Positions 36,674 through 44,942 of a DNA stretch of 64,000 nt are shown here, piece by piece. The translations under genes were made by a program, and so were the position numbers. Origin of the DNA: JAXMBN01 sp046349875. Lineage in GTDB: Bacteria; Planctomycetota; Planctomycetia; Pirellulales; Pirellulaceae. Positions within the stretch are counted from its first letter, which is position 1; each line of letters starts with the position of its first letter. The notes beneath the pieces were generated by a model that saw only the letters and a program-made list of their open reading frames with translations, did no database searches and was not told where the DNA came from. The stretch lies in contig JAXMBN010000003.1 of the NCBI GenBank assembly GCA_046349875.1, forward strand, positions 124,001 to 188,000, written 5' to 3'.

Positions 36674-37306
36674 TCAAGAGGAATGCTTTAACATCCAGAG
36701 CATTTCGCGCCCGATCTGTCGCACGCGTTCCTCGTAACGCTCTGATTCTTGAGGCGTATCATCGGCCACTTTGGGATCCTCGTATCGAATGGGAACGCGG
36801 AGATCACATCCCATCACCACGGGACAAGCATCATCCGCTTGCGAGCATGTCATAACCGCGCAGTATCCATTGGTTGGATTGGGCGGTTCGTGAAACACTT
36901 TTGAGAAGCACTCGAAACCAGTGTCGGTGTCGCCCACGCAGACGCGATAGCGTGGATTGGAGGCCGCAGGATCATCGGCCACGATTCGAAGCCCGGTCTT
37001 CCGCATCGCAGTCACGGCTCGCGGGTTGAAGGCCGTCGCCTCGGTTCCTCCCGAATAGGAGATCACCTCGGGGATTCCATAATAGTACGAAGCTACTTGC
37101 GCCCAGATCTGTGAAATATGGCTGCGGCGAGAGTTGTGTGTGCAGATAAAGGTCAAGCGAGCGGTCTTGCCGGCATTGTGTTGGTCGCGGATGTATTGAC
37201 TGACTTGGTTGAGTTCTCGGCATCGAGTTTCAGGGATCCAAGGGAACTCGGTTTCGCAAGCCTGAAGATAGTGGAGCAGCGAAGAAGAAAATGCGCTTCG
37301 ATTCAT
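36674..37306 (-). CDS. arsenate reductase-like protein-tyrosine-phosphatase fold protein
   Basis: Low-molecular-weight phosphatase-fold ArsC enzymes reduce arsenate to arsenite. The product (210 residues) has the phosphatase loop CTHNSRRS, a Cx5R motif, in FICTHNSRRSHISQIWA, then YSGGTEATAFNPRAV and C-terminal TCSQADDACPVVMG with two cysteines that could complete the redox relay. This longer version (the usual thioredoxin-coupled ArsC is ~130 residues) is frequent in Bacteroidetes and Planctomycetes and is often annotated only as protein-tyrosine-phosphatase. Its place as the last gene of an ars operon, 23 bases after arsD, supports arsenate reduction. Confidence 0.82.
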   Translation of the reverse strand: MNRSAFSSSLLHYLQACETEFPWIPETRCRELNQVSQYIRDQHNAGKTARLTFICTHNSRRSHISQIWAQVASYYYGIPEVISYSGGTEATAFNPRAVTAMRKTGLRIVADDPAASNPRYRVCVGDTDTGFECFSKVFHEPPNPTNGYCAVMTCSQADDACPVVMGCDLRVPIRYEDPKVADDTPQESERYEERVRQIGREMLWMLKHSS

Positions 37307-37329
37307 AATATTCCAGTGATAATAAGTGA

Positions 37330-37701
37330 TTAACAGCAGCCATCGCTTCCGCAGCAGCCGGATGGTTTTGCAATCGGCAACATCTTGCTAGGCCCTTTTT
37401 TGCCCTCCAGCCACTTTTCGAACATCGTTCGATCAGGATATTGCGCTTGGCCTACAAGGGTTCCATCGACAAGAATGAGCGGAAGGCAATGGGTACCTTG
37501 TGTGCTTATCAACTCGTGAACGACTTTGTTCTCGATAAAGGCCATGGGCTGCTGAGCGAGATTAAATCGCTCGACCTCTATCCCTTGGGATTTAAGCCAA
37601 TCGAGATCCGAAGCGAATCGAACGAGAGTCGGATCGACATCTGTGCCACAAACTCCTGAGGAACAGCACATAGGCTTATCGTATACTTGAAGAGTTTTCA
37701 T
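37330..37701 (-). CDS. arsD: arsenic metallochaperone ArsD
   Basis: ArsD binds arsenite and hands it to the ArsA ATPase. The 123-residue protein has VYDKPMCCSSGVCGTDVDP at the N-terminus, with the Cys12-Cys13-Cys18 type triad that binds As(III), and a thioredoxin-like body with FNLAQQPMAFIENKVVHELI and THCLPLILVDG. It ends in vicinal cysteines (SGCCGSDGCC), as in other ArsD proteins. Its start overlaps the end of the aquaporin gene by 26 bases. Its presence together with arsA makes a functional ArsA-ArsD pair very likely. Confidence 0.93.
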   Translation of the reverse strand: MKTLQVYDKPMCCSSGVCGTDVDPTLVRFASDLDWLKSQGIEVERFNLAQQPMAFIENKVVHELISTQGTHCLPLILVDGTLVGQAQYPDRTMFEKWLEGKKGPSKMLPIAKPSGCCGSDGCC

Positions 37702-38402
37702 AATCGTTTCCGTTTTGGTCGTTTTTTGAAGGGGATTCGTTGACGACTGTCAATTGATAGAGCGGAATGGCGATGAAGGCTCCAATGCATGGGGCAATCA
37801 AATAGATCCAAAGATGTCCTATCGTTCCTGAAACCACTGCTGGTGCAAACGAGCGGGCTGGATTCATGGAAGCTGCCGCAAATAGGGCCCGCAAACATGG
37901 CTTCGAGGGCGATCACCGAACCAATCGCTACACCAGCCATGATCCCTTTTTCTTTGGCGCCCGACGAGACACGCAAGATGACGAACATCAAGATGGCTGT
38001 CAGAATGCCTTCCAAGACGAACGATTGGTAGATAGGTCCGCTTGGTAGGGTCGTTCCCAGTGTTGAATGAAAGGGAAATAGGGATTTCAGGGTGACGCTG
38101 GCTAAGAACGCTCCCAAAAACTGACTGAACAAATAGGGGATTACCAGTTTCTTTTCAAATCGACCAGCCGCTAGAAATCCAAGCGTGACGGCCGGATTCA
38201 AATGGCATCCTGAAACGTCGCCGATGGCATAGATCATGGCCAATACGATGAGCCCAAACGTCAATGCAATGCCTGCATGCGAAATAGCCCCATGAGATGT
38301 ATGATCGATAACGATGGCCCCCGTACCTGCGAAGACGAGTGCAAACGTGCCGATGGCCTCTGCAAAAAGTTTGGGACGGTCATTCTCATCTAGTCGCAGC
38401 AT
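37676..38402 (-). pseudogene. aquaporin (AqpS/GlpF-like) with one frameshift
   Basis: MIP channels pass water, glycerol or arsenite. The N-terminal part has six-helix features: GTFALVFAGTGAIV, the first NPA box GCHLNPAVTLGF and LEGILTAILMFVILRVS. At FAGPICG the frame changes to unrelated codons. The expected second half (ASMNPARSFAPAVVSGTIGHLWIYLI, quoted here as SMNPARSFAP and GHLWIYLI) continues in another frame from about 37885 to 37676, with the second NPA box intact. One indel near 37882-37888 explains it. Its position inside the ars operon, as in Sinorhizobium where AqpS lets arsenite flow out, points to arsenite export. Uncorrected, the product would be a truncated channel. Confidence 0.8.
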
Positions 38403-38782
38403 CGTACTTTGGATCCCTTCGAACGTTGAGTGACCTCTTCCATCAGACAGAGGCCTTGATCAAGCAATGATCGAACGCAAAGATCAATCACGCGATAGTA
38501 GATGTTATTTCCATCGCGTCTAGCTGCGACAATTCCTAAGTCGGAAAGTTTTTGGACTTGATTGGATACCGCTTGCGGTTTCATGCCAATCGTTTTGGCA
38601 AGTTCTGTAACGCATAGCTCGTCCGCGCGTATCAATGCATGGAGTAAGCGTAGCCTTGTATCGTTGGCGAGCACTTTGAAAACGGCCGCCAAGCCTCCTG
38701 CCTGAATGGGACTTAAGAGCTTGCGGTGCTGCAACGGAATGGGAGCGCGACATGACTTGGATTCGGTTTTGGTCGAGGCCAT
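38390..38782 (-). CDS. arsR: ArsR/SmtB family repressor
   Basis: The 130-residue winged-helix protein has VFKVLANDTRLRLLHALIRADELCVTELAK followed by the recognition helix GMKPQAVSNQVQKLSDLGIV and wing RRDGNNIYYRVID (given in short pieces: LANDTRLRLLHAL, ELCVTEL, PQAVSNQVQKL). The helix-3 metal motif is ELCVTEL, with one cysteine instead of the CVC of E. coli ArsR. Other cysteines lie at CVRSLLDQGLC near the C-terminus and in SCR near the start, so arsenite may be bound at a different site. It lies 12 bases downstream of arsA and overlaps the aquaporin gene by 13 bases. It probably binds the inverted repeat at 40579-40608. Confidence 0.9.
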   Translation of the reverse strand: MASTKTESKSCRAPIPLQHRKLLSPIQAGGLAAVFKVLANDTRLRLLHALIRADELCVTELAKTIGMKPQAVSNQVQKLSDLGIVAARRDGNNIYYRVIDLCVRSLLDQGLCLMEEVTQRSKGSKVRCCD

Positions 38783-38794
38783 GTGACGATTCTC

Positions 38795-40555
38795 TCAAGA
38801 GGAATGAGTTGAAGCAAATAATTGCAGTAAGCGTTGGCTTCCGCGCGGTTCGAAGTCGAGCATCGGAATGACCGCCATGCGGTGCGTTTGATCGGAAACT
38901 TGCCGGATATGGGGGATTTCTTGTTGGGCGCGACCTTTCAACAGGGGATCCGTCGTTTGGGAACCGACCAACGAAGCGTTTACTATCCACGCCCAAGGCT
39001 CAATGCCCGCTCGCCGAAGATCGTTTTGCAGAGACTTGGCTTCGAGAATCGGCGTCGTCTCTGGGAGTGTAACGATCAACACTTTCGTGTGAGCCGGATC
39101 TTGAAGTCGCATCAATGGTGTTGATTGTTGCGTTGGGCTCTCGGAGTGCCGCAAGACTTCGCGATGGTACGCTCCTGCAGCATCGAGTAGCAGAAGCGTG
39201 TGTCCGGTCGGCGCCGTGTCGATGACTACGAACTGGCTCTCCGATTCCTGCAGGATTCTCGAGAAGGCGCGGAATACAGCGATCTCTTCCGTGCAAGGCG
39301 ATCGAAGGTCTTCTTCGAGCAGTGCCTTGCCTGCGGCATCGAGTTGTCCACCTTGGGTTGCAAGCACTTCGTTGCGATATCGTTCCACCTCGGTGTGTGG
39401 ATCAATGCGATCAACACGTAGGTGAGGATACGTGGACTCGATCGTCATCGACAAATGAGCAGCAGGATCGGTCGTTGTTAAATGGACAGAGTGGCCGCGA
39501 TGGGCAAGCTCGACCGCTACAGCTGCAGCCACTGTCGTCTTTCCAACGCCCCCCTTCCCCATAACCATGATGACTCCCCTATGCGCGGGCTCGAGTTCGT
39601 CGACCAAGTCGCGCAGGGTGGGCAGATTTTCTGCTGTAGAAGTAGCGGGCATCTCGCTAATCGTTTGAGATGTCTCCGAAAAGAACTGGCGCAATGCTTC
39701 CAAGCCAACCATGTTGTGGAGATGAAGCGGTATCTGATCCATCGGAAGGGATTGCAGGGCATCGGGCATCTCACGAAGTGCCGCTGCCTGTTGTTGATGA
39801 ATCGCCGACGCAAGAGAATCATCGGTCGAGGGTGTTGGCAACAACCCATTGACGACAAAGTGCTGATTGTGAATCCCCAACTGCGATAACTCCGAACTCG
39901 TTCGAGCTGCTTCCTGCAAGGCAGAACGTTGAGGTCGAGAGACGAGCACGATTTTAGTGAGAGCAGGGTCGGTAAGACGCCTGACCGCAAGAGCATATTG
40001 GGACTTTTGTTTGGCCAAGCCTGAAAGCGGTCCAAGGCAAGACGTTCCAGAACGATTGGCTTCGAGATAATCGCTCCAAGCACCAGGCAATTGCATCAAG
40101 CGAAGGGTGTGTCCGGTCGGTGCGGTATCGAAGAGGATATGATCAAACGTCAGTTCTGACTCTTCCCGCGTAAGCCATTCCGTAAATTCATCGAAGGCAG
40201 CGATCTCGGTCGTGCAAGCACCCGACAATTGTTCTTCCATGCCTCGCAGAACCTCCTCTGGAAGAAGGCCTCGAACCGGAGTCAAAATGCGGTCGCGGTA
40301 TGCCTGCGCTGCTTGATCGGGGTTGATATTGAGTGCGAAGAGATTTTCGACGTGCGGAATCGGCGTCGGTGTACTCGCCAATTTCGTATGAAAAACTTGG
40401 TCGAGGTTGGAAGCCGGATCGGTACTGATCAATAGGACTCGCTTGCCTCGATCCGCCAGCCAAAGGGCCGTTGCACAGGCAAGGGACGTTTTGCCGACCC
40501 CGCCCTTCCCCGTGAAGAAAAGGAGCTTCGGTAGTTGTTTCAATAACTTCATCAT
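38795..40555 (-). CDS. arsA: arsenical pump-driving ATPase ArsA
   Basis: ArsA is a cytosolic ATPase that energises arsenite export. This is the two-domain form: the first nucleotide site is LLFFTGKGGVGKTSLACATA near residue 10, with STDPASNLDQVF and LFDTAPTGHTLRLMQLPGAW; the second is MVMGKGGVGKTTVAAAVAVE near residue 325, with TTDPAAHLS and VIDTAPTGHTLLLLDAAGAY. Cys residues of the metal site appear around SGACTTEIAAFDEF and LRSPCTEEIAVFRAF. About 586 residues is the normal length. ATG 40555 (or 40552) has AGGATGACG upstream. It is the first gene of the operon. The window has no ArsB or Acr3 partner, which is unusual. Confidence 0.93.
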   Translation of the reverse strand: MMKLLKQLPKLLFFTGKGGVGKTSLACATALWLADRGKRVLLISTDPASNLDQVFHTKLASTPTPIPHVENLFALNINPDQAAQAYRDRILTPVRGLLPEEVLRGMEEQLSGACTTEIAAFDEFTEWLTREESELTFDHILFDTAPTGHTLRLMQLPGAWSDYLEANRSGTSCLGPLSGLAKQKSQYALAVRRLTDPALTKIVLVSRPQRSALQEAARTSSELSQLGIHNQHFVVNGLLPTPSTDDSLASAIHQQQAAALREMPDALQSLPMDQIPLHLHNMVGLEALRQFFSETSQTISEMPATSTAENLPTLRDLVDELEPAHRGVIMVMGKGGVGKTTVAAAVAVELAHRGHSVHLTTTDPAAHLSMTIESTYPHLRVDRIDPHTEVERYRNEVLATQGGQLDAAGKALLEEDLRSPCTEEIAVFRAFSRILQESESQFVVIDTAPTGHTLLLLDAAGAYHREVLRHSESPTQQSTPLMRLQDPAHTKVLIVTLPETTPILEAKSLQNDLRRAGIEPWAWIVNASLVGSQTTDPLLKGRAQQEIPHIRQVSDQTHRMAVIPMLDFEPRGSQRLLQLFASTHSS

Positions 40556-40578
40556 CGTCATCCTGCTTAACGGTAAAT

Positions 40579-40614
40579 CCACTATTACACTACCAAGTGT
40601 AATAGTGGCGTCAA
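40579..40614 (-). promoter_or_regulatory. ars promoter and 13-4-13 inverted-repeat operator
   Basis: CCACTATTACACT (40579-40591) and AGTGTAATAGTGG (40596-40608) are perfect inverted arms separated by ACCA. On the minus strand a -35 box TTGACG (40614-40609) is followed after 16 bases by TAGTGT (40592-40587), so the repeat covers the spacer and -10 box. This is the expected place for an ArsR dimer to block transcription of the arsA-arsR-aqp-arsD-arsC operon, which starts about 25 bases downstream. Confidence 0.8.
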
Positions 40615-40675
40615 GGGGGAGTTCGATGGACCGCAACGGATCGATAGATCTCAATTGCACCTTGGTACGTGGAGT

Positions 40676-43600
40676 CTATCGAGGGTTTTCAGGTAATGGA
40701 GTTTCAGGCACTCCGATAAAATATTCGACAGAGTTGTTGGTTCCTACAGCCATCCGCGTCCCATCTTGTGAGAGCTTCACCCGGCGCGGGCTGTCCGCAA
40801 AGGATTGACGCAGTTTGGGCTCGCCTGTCGCTACGTCCCAAAGAAGGATCGATCGGTCTTGGCTGGCACTGGCTAAGGTTGAGCCATCGCCAGAGAAATC
40901 GGTACTCCATACCATCGCCGAATGTCCGCGAAAAGTCTGGATGCGCGACCTGGACTCAACATGCCAATACTCAATATCATTCCCAACACAAAGTGCGACA
41001 TGACTTTGATCTGGTGAAAACTGAACATGTTGTATGATCTGATCGCATTCGGCGAAGGTGGCAACCAACTCTCCAGACTCAACCTGATAGATGCGCACCC
41101 GCCGGTCCCCTTGAGTTGTTGCAAGTAGTTGACTATCAGGTGAGAATGCAATACTCGTCACGGGAGTTGTATGACCGGAAAGCGTATGCTTGGGATGCGG
41201 CGAGTCGACTTCCCAAAGATGCGTTGAAAAATCCATGCAGCCCGAAGCAATCCAGCGACCATTGGGTGCTATCGCAACTGTAGGTACGTGCATGTTATGG
41301 CCTTCAAAGAGTTGCAATGAGCTCCCTGAATCGGCATCAAACAATTGCACCTCACCAGAGTTGGTTCCGACTACCACCTGTTTTCCATCAGCTGAAAAAG
41401 CCGATGCGATGATCGCGCCTTTGACCCGCAGTGGCATCGATGTCTGCCTATCCAAGTGATGGATTTGATGGCCGCAAAGGAGGCTCATTCCCGAAGGGCT
41501 CATAGCCATCCAACCTCCGTTCCTAGCAATGGATAGTCGTAAGTCCCTGGGGCTAAGCTCCCAAATTTGAAGGGAAGAACCGCTTACGAAAAATTGCTTT
41601 CCGTCCTGAAGAAATTGAAGGCCCGATAGAAACTCGGTATCGACGCGGACTTTGAAATCGATTGCTCCGCTCTGCAAATGAATCGCATAGATGGTCCCCG
41701 AGGATTCACCTACAAGGGCGTAGGGGGATTCCGAGTGGAAGGCAAGGATTTGATTGGGGAAGTTTGGAAGCGTTATGGATTTCATGACCTTTTGTGCCTT
41801 GAGGTCGATCTGAATGAGCCGATTGAGTGAGTCCCACACGTGCATTGTTTGCGTGTGCGTGTTGAGGTGAATCAAGCGGCACGATTCTTTCAGGCGATAC
41901 AACAACTGCGAGGAAGGTTCGTTCAAGGAATCGAGATTCCAGTGAAGAATAGCGCCATCGGCATATCCGACAACGATCCCTGGTTGCATTTCGTGGACGA
42001 CATGAATCGCCGTGGGGACTTGTTGCTCATGCTGCAAAGATCGGACGACCTCTCCAGATTCTAGATCGATGCAGTCGATGGCCGATGCGCTGCGCACGAC
42101 AACTATTTGATTGTCGCGCGCAAACGCGATTTCCAGAGGGCGTTGCGGCAAGGTAAAAGAACGCGACGTTTCTTGCTCGATATCAAACACCGTCACACGT
42201 GGATCTTCATGCTCGATGGATCCAATGGCCAAAAGCGTTTCATCGGATGAAAAGGCTGACGTTCCAGCCGCCGTCGAAACTTTCGTGGAGTGAAGCGAAT
42301 GGGGATCCAATAGGTAGGTTTGGCTGACTCCTTGTGCCAGGAGCGATGATGCAACCCATTTTCCATTTCCTGATATCGTCGCTTGGTTGCTGAACGCCGG
42401 AATCCTCTTCATAGGGCGTACCGAATCGACGACATTTTTCCACCGACGCCACTCGAAGCCGACAGAATCGGATTGCGGCGAGTATCGATCGAGAATGCGG
42501 CGGGCTTGTTCAAGATCTCCCGCTTCCATGTGTTGTCCCACCAAGTTCATATGCGTCACATAGAGATTGTGGGTCGCGCGTTGGCTTGCCTCTCGAAATT
42601 GTTGAGCTCTATATTCTGCTTCTTTGGACTCTTCGTTGGCTCGATACTCTTGCATACGAGCCTTCTCGGCATATCGTTCTGCGAGGATGCGTTGTTCCTG
42701 TTCGGATTGGACCGCTTTCTCTGACTCCTTTCTCGCAAGCGACTCGGCATTCTTGGCATGGATGGCGATTGACCATTGCCAAAGACTAACGATCGACGTG
42801 AGCATGAGAGCGGCCCCAACACCAAGTATCGATCGCAACAGTACGCGATGCTTGGCGAGAGCTTTTCGTAAGAGATAGAAACGCGAAGGAGGGCATGCCG
42901 ATACTGGCTCATCTCTGAGATAATGATCGATATCCAAGGCAAGTTCATTGGCGGATGCGTAGCGCCGGTTTCGATCCTTGTCGATCGACTTCATGACAAT
43001 CCAATCGAGTTCGCCTTGCAGGATGGAGCTCAAAGGAGCGTTGGAACCTGACGGGCGGTCGGTACGTAAAGGATAGGTTGGGCGGGTTTGGCTAATGCGC
43101 AAGCTCGGACATTCGGGCTCCATTTCACGAATCGCTTGAAGCATCTCGATGATGCCTGCCTTCATCAGTTCGGCGCGCGAGATCGGCGTGGATCCGGTGA
43201 GCAACATATAGAGGACGACTCCAAGGGAGTAGACATCGCTCCGCGTATCGATGTCTAGTTGGTCGAGCTGCGTTTGCTCGGGGCTCATGAATTCTGGAGT
43301 TCCAATGACTTGCCCAAAGTGCGTGAACAGTGTTTTCTCGGTCAAGGGGAATGATATGGCTTTGGCAACGCCAAAATCGATGACCTTGGGAATAGCTTTG
43401 CCATCGAAGGTGCAAACCAAAATATTGGAAGGCTTGATATCGCGATGGATAATGCCTTTTTGATGAGCGTGATGGATGGCATGGCAAACCGGAAGAAAAA
43501 GTTCCAAGCGTTCCTTCAATGAGAGACCGTGTTGGTCGCAGTAATCCGAAATAGGTTTACCCTTGATAAGCTCCATCACAAAATACGGCCGCCCTTCTTC

Positions 43601-44074
43601 CGTCATGCCAGCATCGTAGACGCGAGCGATATTGGGGTGATCCATCATGGCCAAGGCTTGGCGTTCCGCTTCAAAGCGAGCCAACACTTGGTGGCTGTCC
43701 ATACCGGGTTTGAGAACCTTAACGGCAACGCGACGGCGAATTGGAGTTTCCTGTTCCGCCATATAGACGATGCCAAATCCTCCTTCACCGATCACTTGCA
43801 AGAGTTTGTAAGGCCCAATTCGATCAACGTGAGGTATGGATTCGTTGGCTTGGACAACGGTCTCGGGTAGTGCGACCAGACTTCGCGATGCGAGTGGTTG
43901 GTTGAGGAGAGTATGGGGATTTGCGTGTGATGCCAGCAGAGCTTCGATACGTTCACGCAGAGCAAAATCGTTGCGACATGCGTCCTCCAAATACCGAACT
44001 CGCTCGCCCTGTGATTCGAACTCGAGGGCCTTCAAGAATATCTCTTTTTCATTCGGCTGTGGTTCAGAACTCAT
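40676..44074 (-). CDS. Ser/Thr protein kinase with C-terminal WD40 propeller
   Basis: After the LKALEFESQGERVRYLEDAC leader common to these kinases comes the kinase domain (about residues 95-385): VIGEGGFGIVYMAEQ, VAVKVLKPGMDS, HRDIKPSNILVC, DFGVAKAIS and GTPEFMSPEQTQ. A transmembrane helix follows (RSILGVGAALMLTSIVSLWQ), then a coiled-coil stretch rich in Glu/Arg/Ala and a WD40 propeller whose last blades read GHTTPVTSIAFSPDSQLLAT and GHSAMVWSTDFSGDGSTLAS, RSILLWDVATGE. At 1,132 residues this is an intact member of the planctomycete kinase-WD40 class. It lies 76 bases downstream of an ECF sigma gene on the same strand. Confidence 0.93.
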   Translation of the reverse strand: MSSEPQPNEKEIFLKALEFESQGERVRYLEDACRNDFALRERIEALLASHANPHTLLNQPLASRSLVALPETVVQANESIPHVDRIGPYKLLQVIGEGGFGIVYMAEQETPIRRRVAVKVLKPGMDSHQVLARFEAERQALAMMDHPNIARVYDAGMTEEGRPYFVMELIKGKPISDYCDQHGLSLKERLELFLPVCHAIHHAHQKGIIHRDIKPSNILVCTFDGKAIPKVIDFGVAKAISFPLTEKTLFTHFGQVIGTPEFMSPEQTQLDQLDIDTRSDVYSLGVVLYMLLTGSTPISRAELMKAGIIEMLQAIREMEPECPSLRISQTRPTYPLRTDRPSGSNAPLSSILQGELDWIVMKSIDKDRNRRYASANELALDIDHYLRDEPVSACPPSRFYLLRKALAKHRVLLRSILGVGAALMLTSIVSLWQWSIAIHAKNAESLARKESEKAVQSEQEQRILAERYAEKARMQEYRANEESKEAEYRAQQFREASQRATHNLYVTHMNLVGQHMEAGDLEQARRILDRYSPQSDSVGFEWRRWKNVVDSVRPMKRIPAFSNQATISGNGKWVASSLLAQGVSQTYLLDPHSLHSTKVSTAAGTSAFSSDETLLAIGSIEHEDPRVTVFDIEQETSRSFTLPQRPLEIAFARDNQIVVVRSASAIDCIDLESGEVVRSLQHEQQVPTAIHVVHEMQPGIVVGYADGAILHWNLDSLNEPSSQLLYRLKESCRLIHLNTHTQTMHVWDSLNRLIQIDLKAQKVMKSITLPNFPNQILAFHSESPYALVGESSGTIYAIHLQSGAIDFKVRVDTEFLSGLQFLQDGKQFFVSGSSLQIWELSPRDLRLSIARNGGWMAMSPSGMSLLCGHQIHHLDRQTSMPLRVKGAIIASAFSADGKQVVVGTNSGEVQLFDADSGSSLQLFEGHNMHVPTVAIAPNGRWIASGCMDFSTHLWEVDSPHPKHTLSGHTTPVTSIAFSPDSQLLATTQGDRRVRIYQVESGELVATFAECDQIIQHVQFSPDQSHVALCVGNDIEYWHVESRSRIQTFRGHSAMVWSTDFSGDGSTLASASQDRSILLWDVATGEPKLRQSFADSPRRVKLSQDGTRMAVGTNNSVEYFIGVPETPLPENPR

Positions 44075-44150
44075 CGCAAGCGCATCTCAAGATAGGAGGG
44101 TTTGATGCTTTGTGGATCGGCAGTGTAGACCGATAGACCCATCTGGTTGG

Positions 44151-44711
44151 TCATATCCCCAGCTCCACTTGCAACCAAGCGCGAGCATAATTCCAGTGGC
44201 GATAGGCGGTGGCGCGAGCCATGCCGACGACTTCCGCTGCAGATTCAATCGACAGCCCTGCGTACAAATGAAGCCGCGTGATCTCGTACGCATCGGGATC
44301 CAATGCATGAAATTTTTCTAAGCAGTCGTCGATGTCGACCAGAATGTCCGTCCCATCATCGACCTCAACAATGTCGGAGAGATCCAAGCGAATGCAATGC
44401 CCGCCTCGTTTGAGGCGTCGGCGTTTTCGGGCGTTATCAATCAAGATGCGGCGCATGGCTTCGGCTGCTGCTCCGAAGAAGTGCTTGCGATTCTGCCAAT
44501 GGACTCCGTCTTTTCGGTCGAACATCCGAAGGTACGTTTCGTGGACCAACCCAACCGCGTCCAAGGTGATCCCTGCAGGCTCCTGCGCTAGTTTGTTCTG
44601 TGCGACTCGCTGAAGATCGTCGTAGACGAGTTCCATCAGACGATGGGCTCCGTTGAGATCGCCTTGCTGAATCGATTGGAGAATCTGAGTCAGATTTCCC
44701 GAGGGTTCCAT
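44151..44711 (-). CDS. ECF sigma factor (TIGR02999-like)
   Basis: This 186-residue sigma factor is complete. Region 2 has LMELVYDDLQRVAQNKL, VGLVHETYLRMF, HFFGAAAEAMRRILIDNARKR and RLKRGG; region 4 has ALDPDAYEITRLHLYAGLSI and the helix-turn-helix SIESAAEVVGMARATAYRHWNYARAWL (written in parts: ESAAEVVGMARATAYRHW). That is the planctomycete ECF family usually found with kinases. The kinase gene follows at 76 bases, so the pair is probably one transcript. Comparison with the homologous gene at 21882 shows what that gene has lost. Confidence 0.92.
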   Translation of the reverse strand: MEPSGNLTQILQSIQQGDLNGAHRLMELVYDDLQRVAQNKLAQEPAGITLDAVGLVHETYLRMFDRKDGVHWQNRKHFFGAAAEAMRRILIDNARKRRRLKRGGHCIRLDLSDIVEVDDGTDILVDIDDCLEKFHALDPDAYEITRLHLYAGLSIESAAEVVGMARATAYRHWNYARAWLQVELGI

Positions 44712-44942
44712 GCACGACGACTCCGGTATAGTTGCGATTGGAAGATGGCCATCTTAAGGATAGGCGCTCTTTGGAATCGCATTGTCTCACGAATTTCCGG
44801 AATTTTCGAGTGCGAAGAGTGACCTCCCAAGCCTAAAGCCAAGATTGGCCAGCAATGTAGAGCGGAGATTTGGTTTCAGGCTCACTTGTTTCTGAGAGAG
44901 GCGATGAGTGCTCGAAATGGAAGTCGTGCGTTCCCTGGAAAG

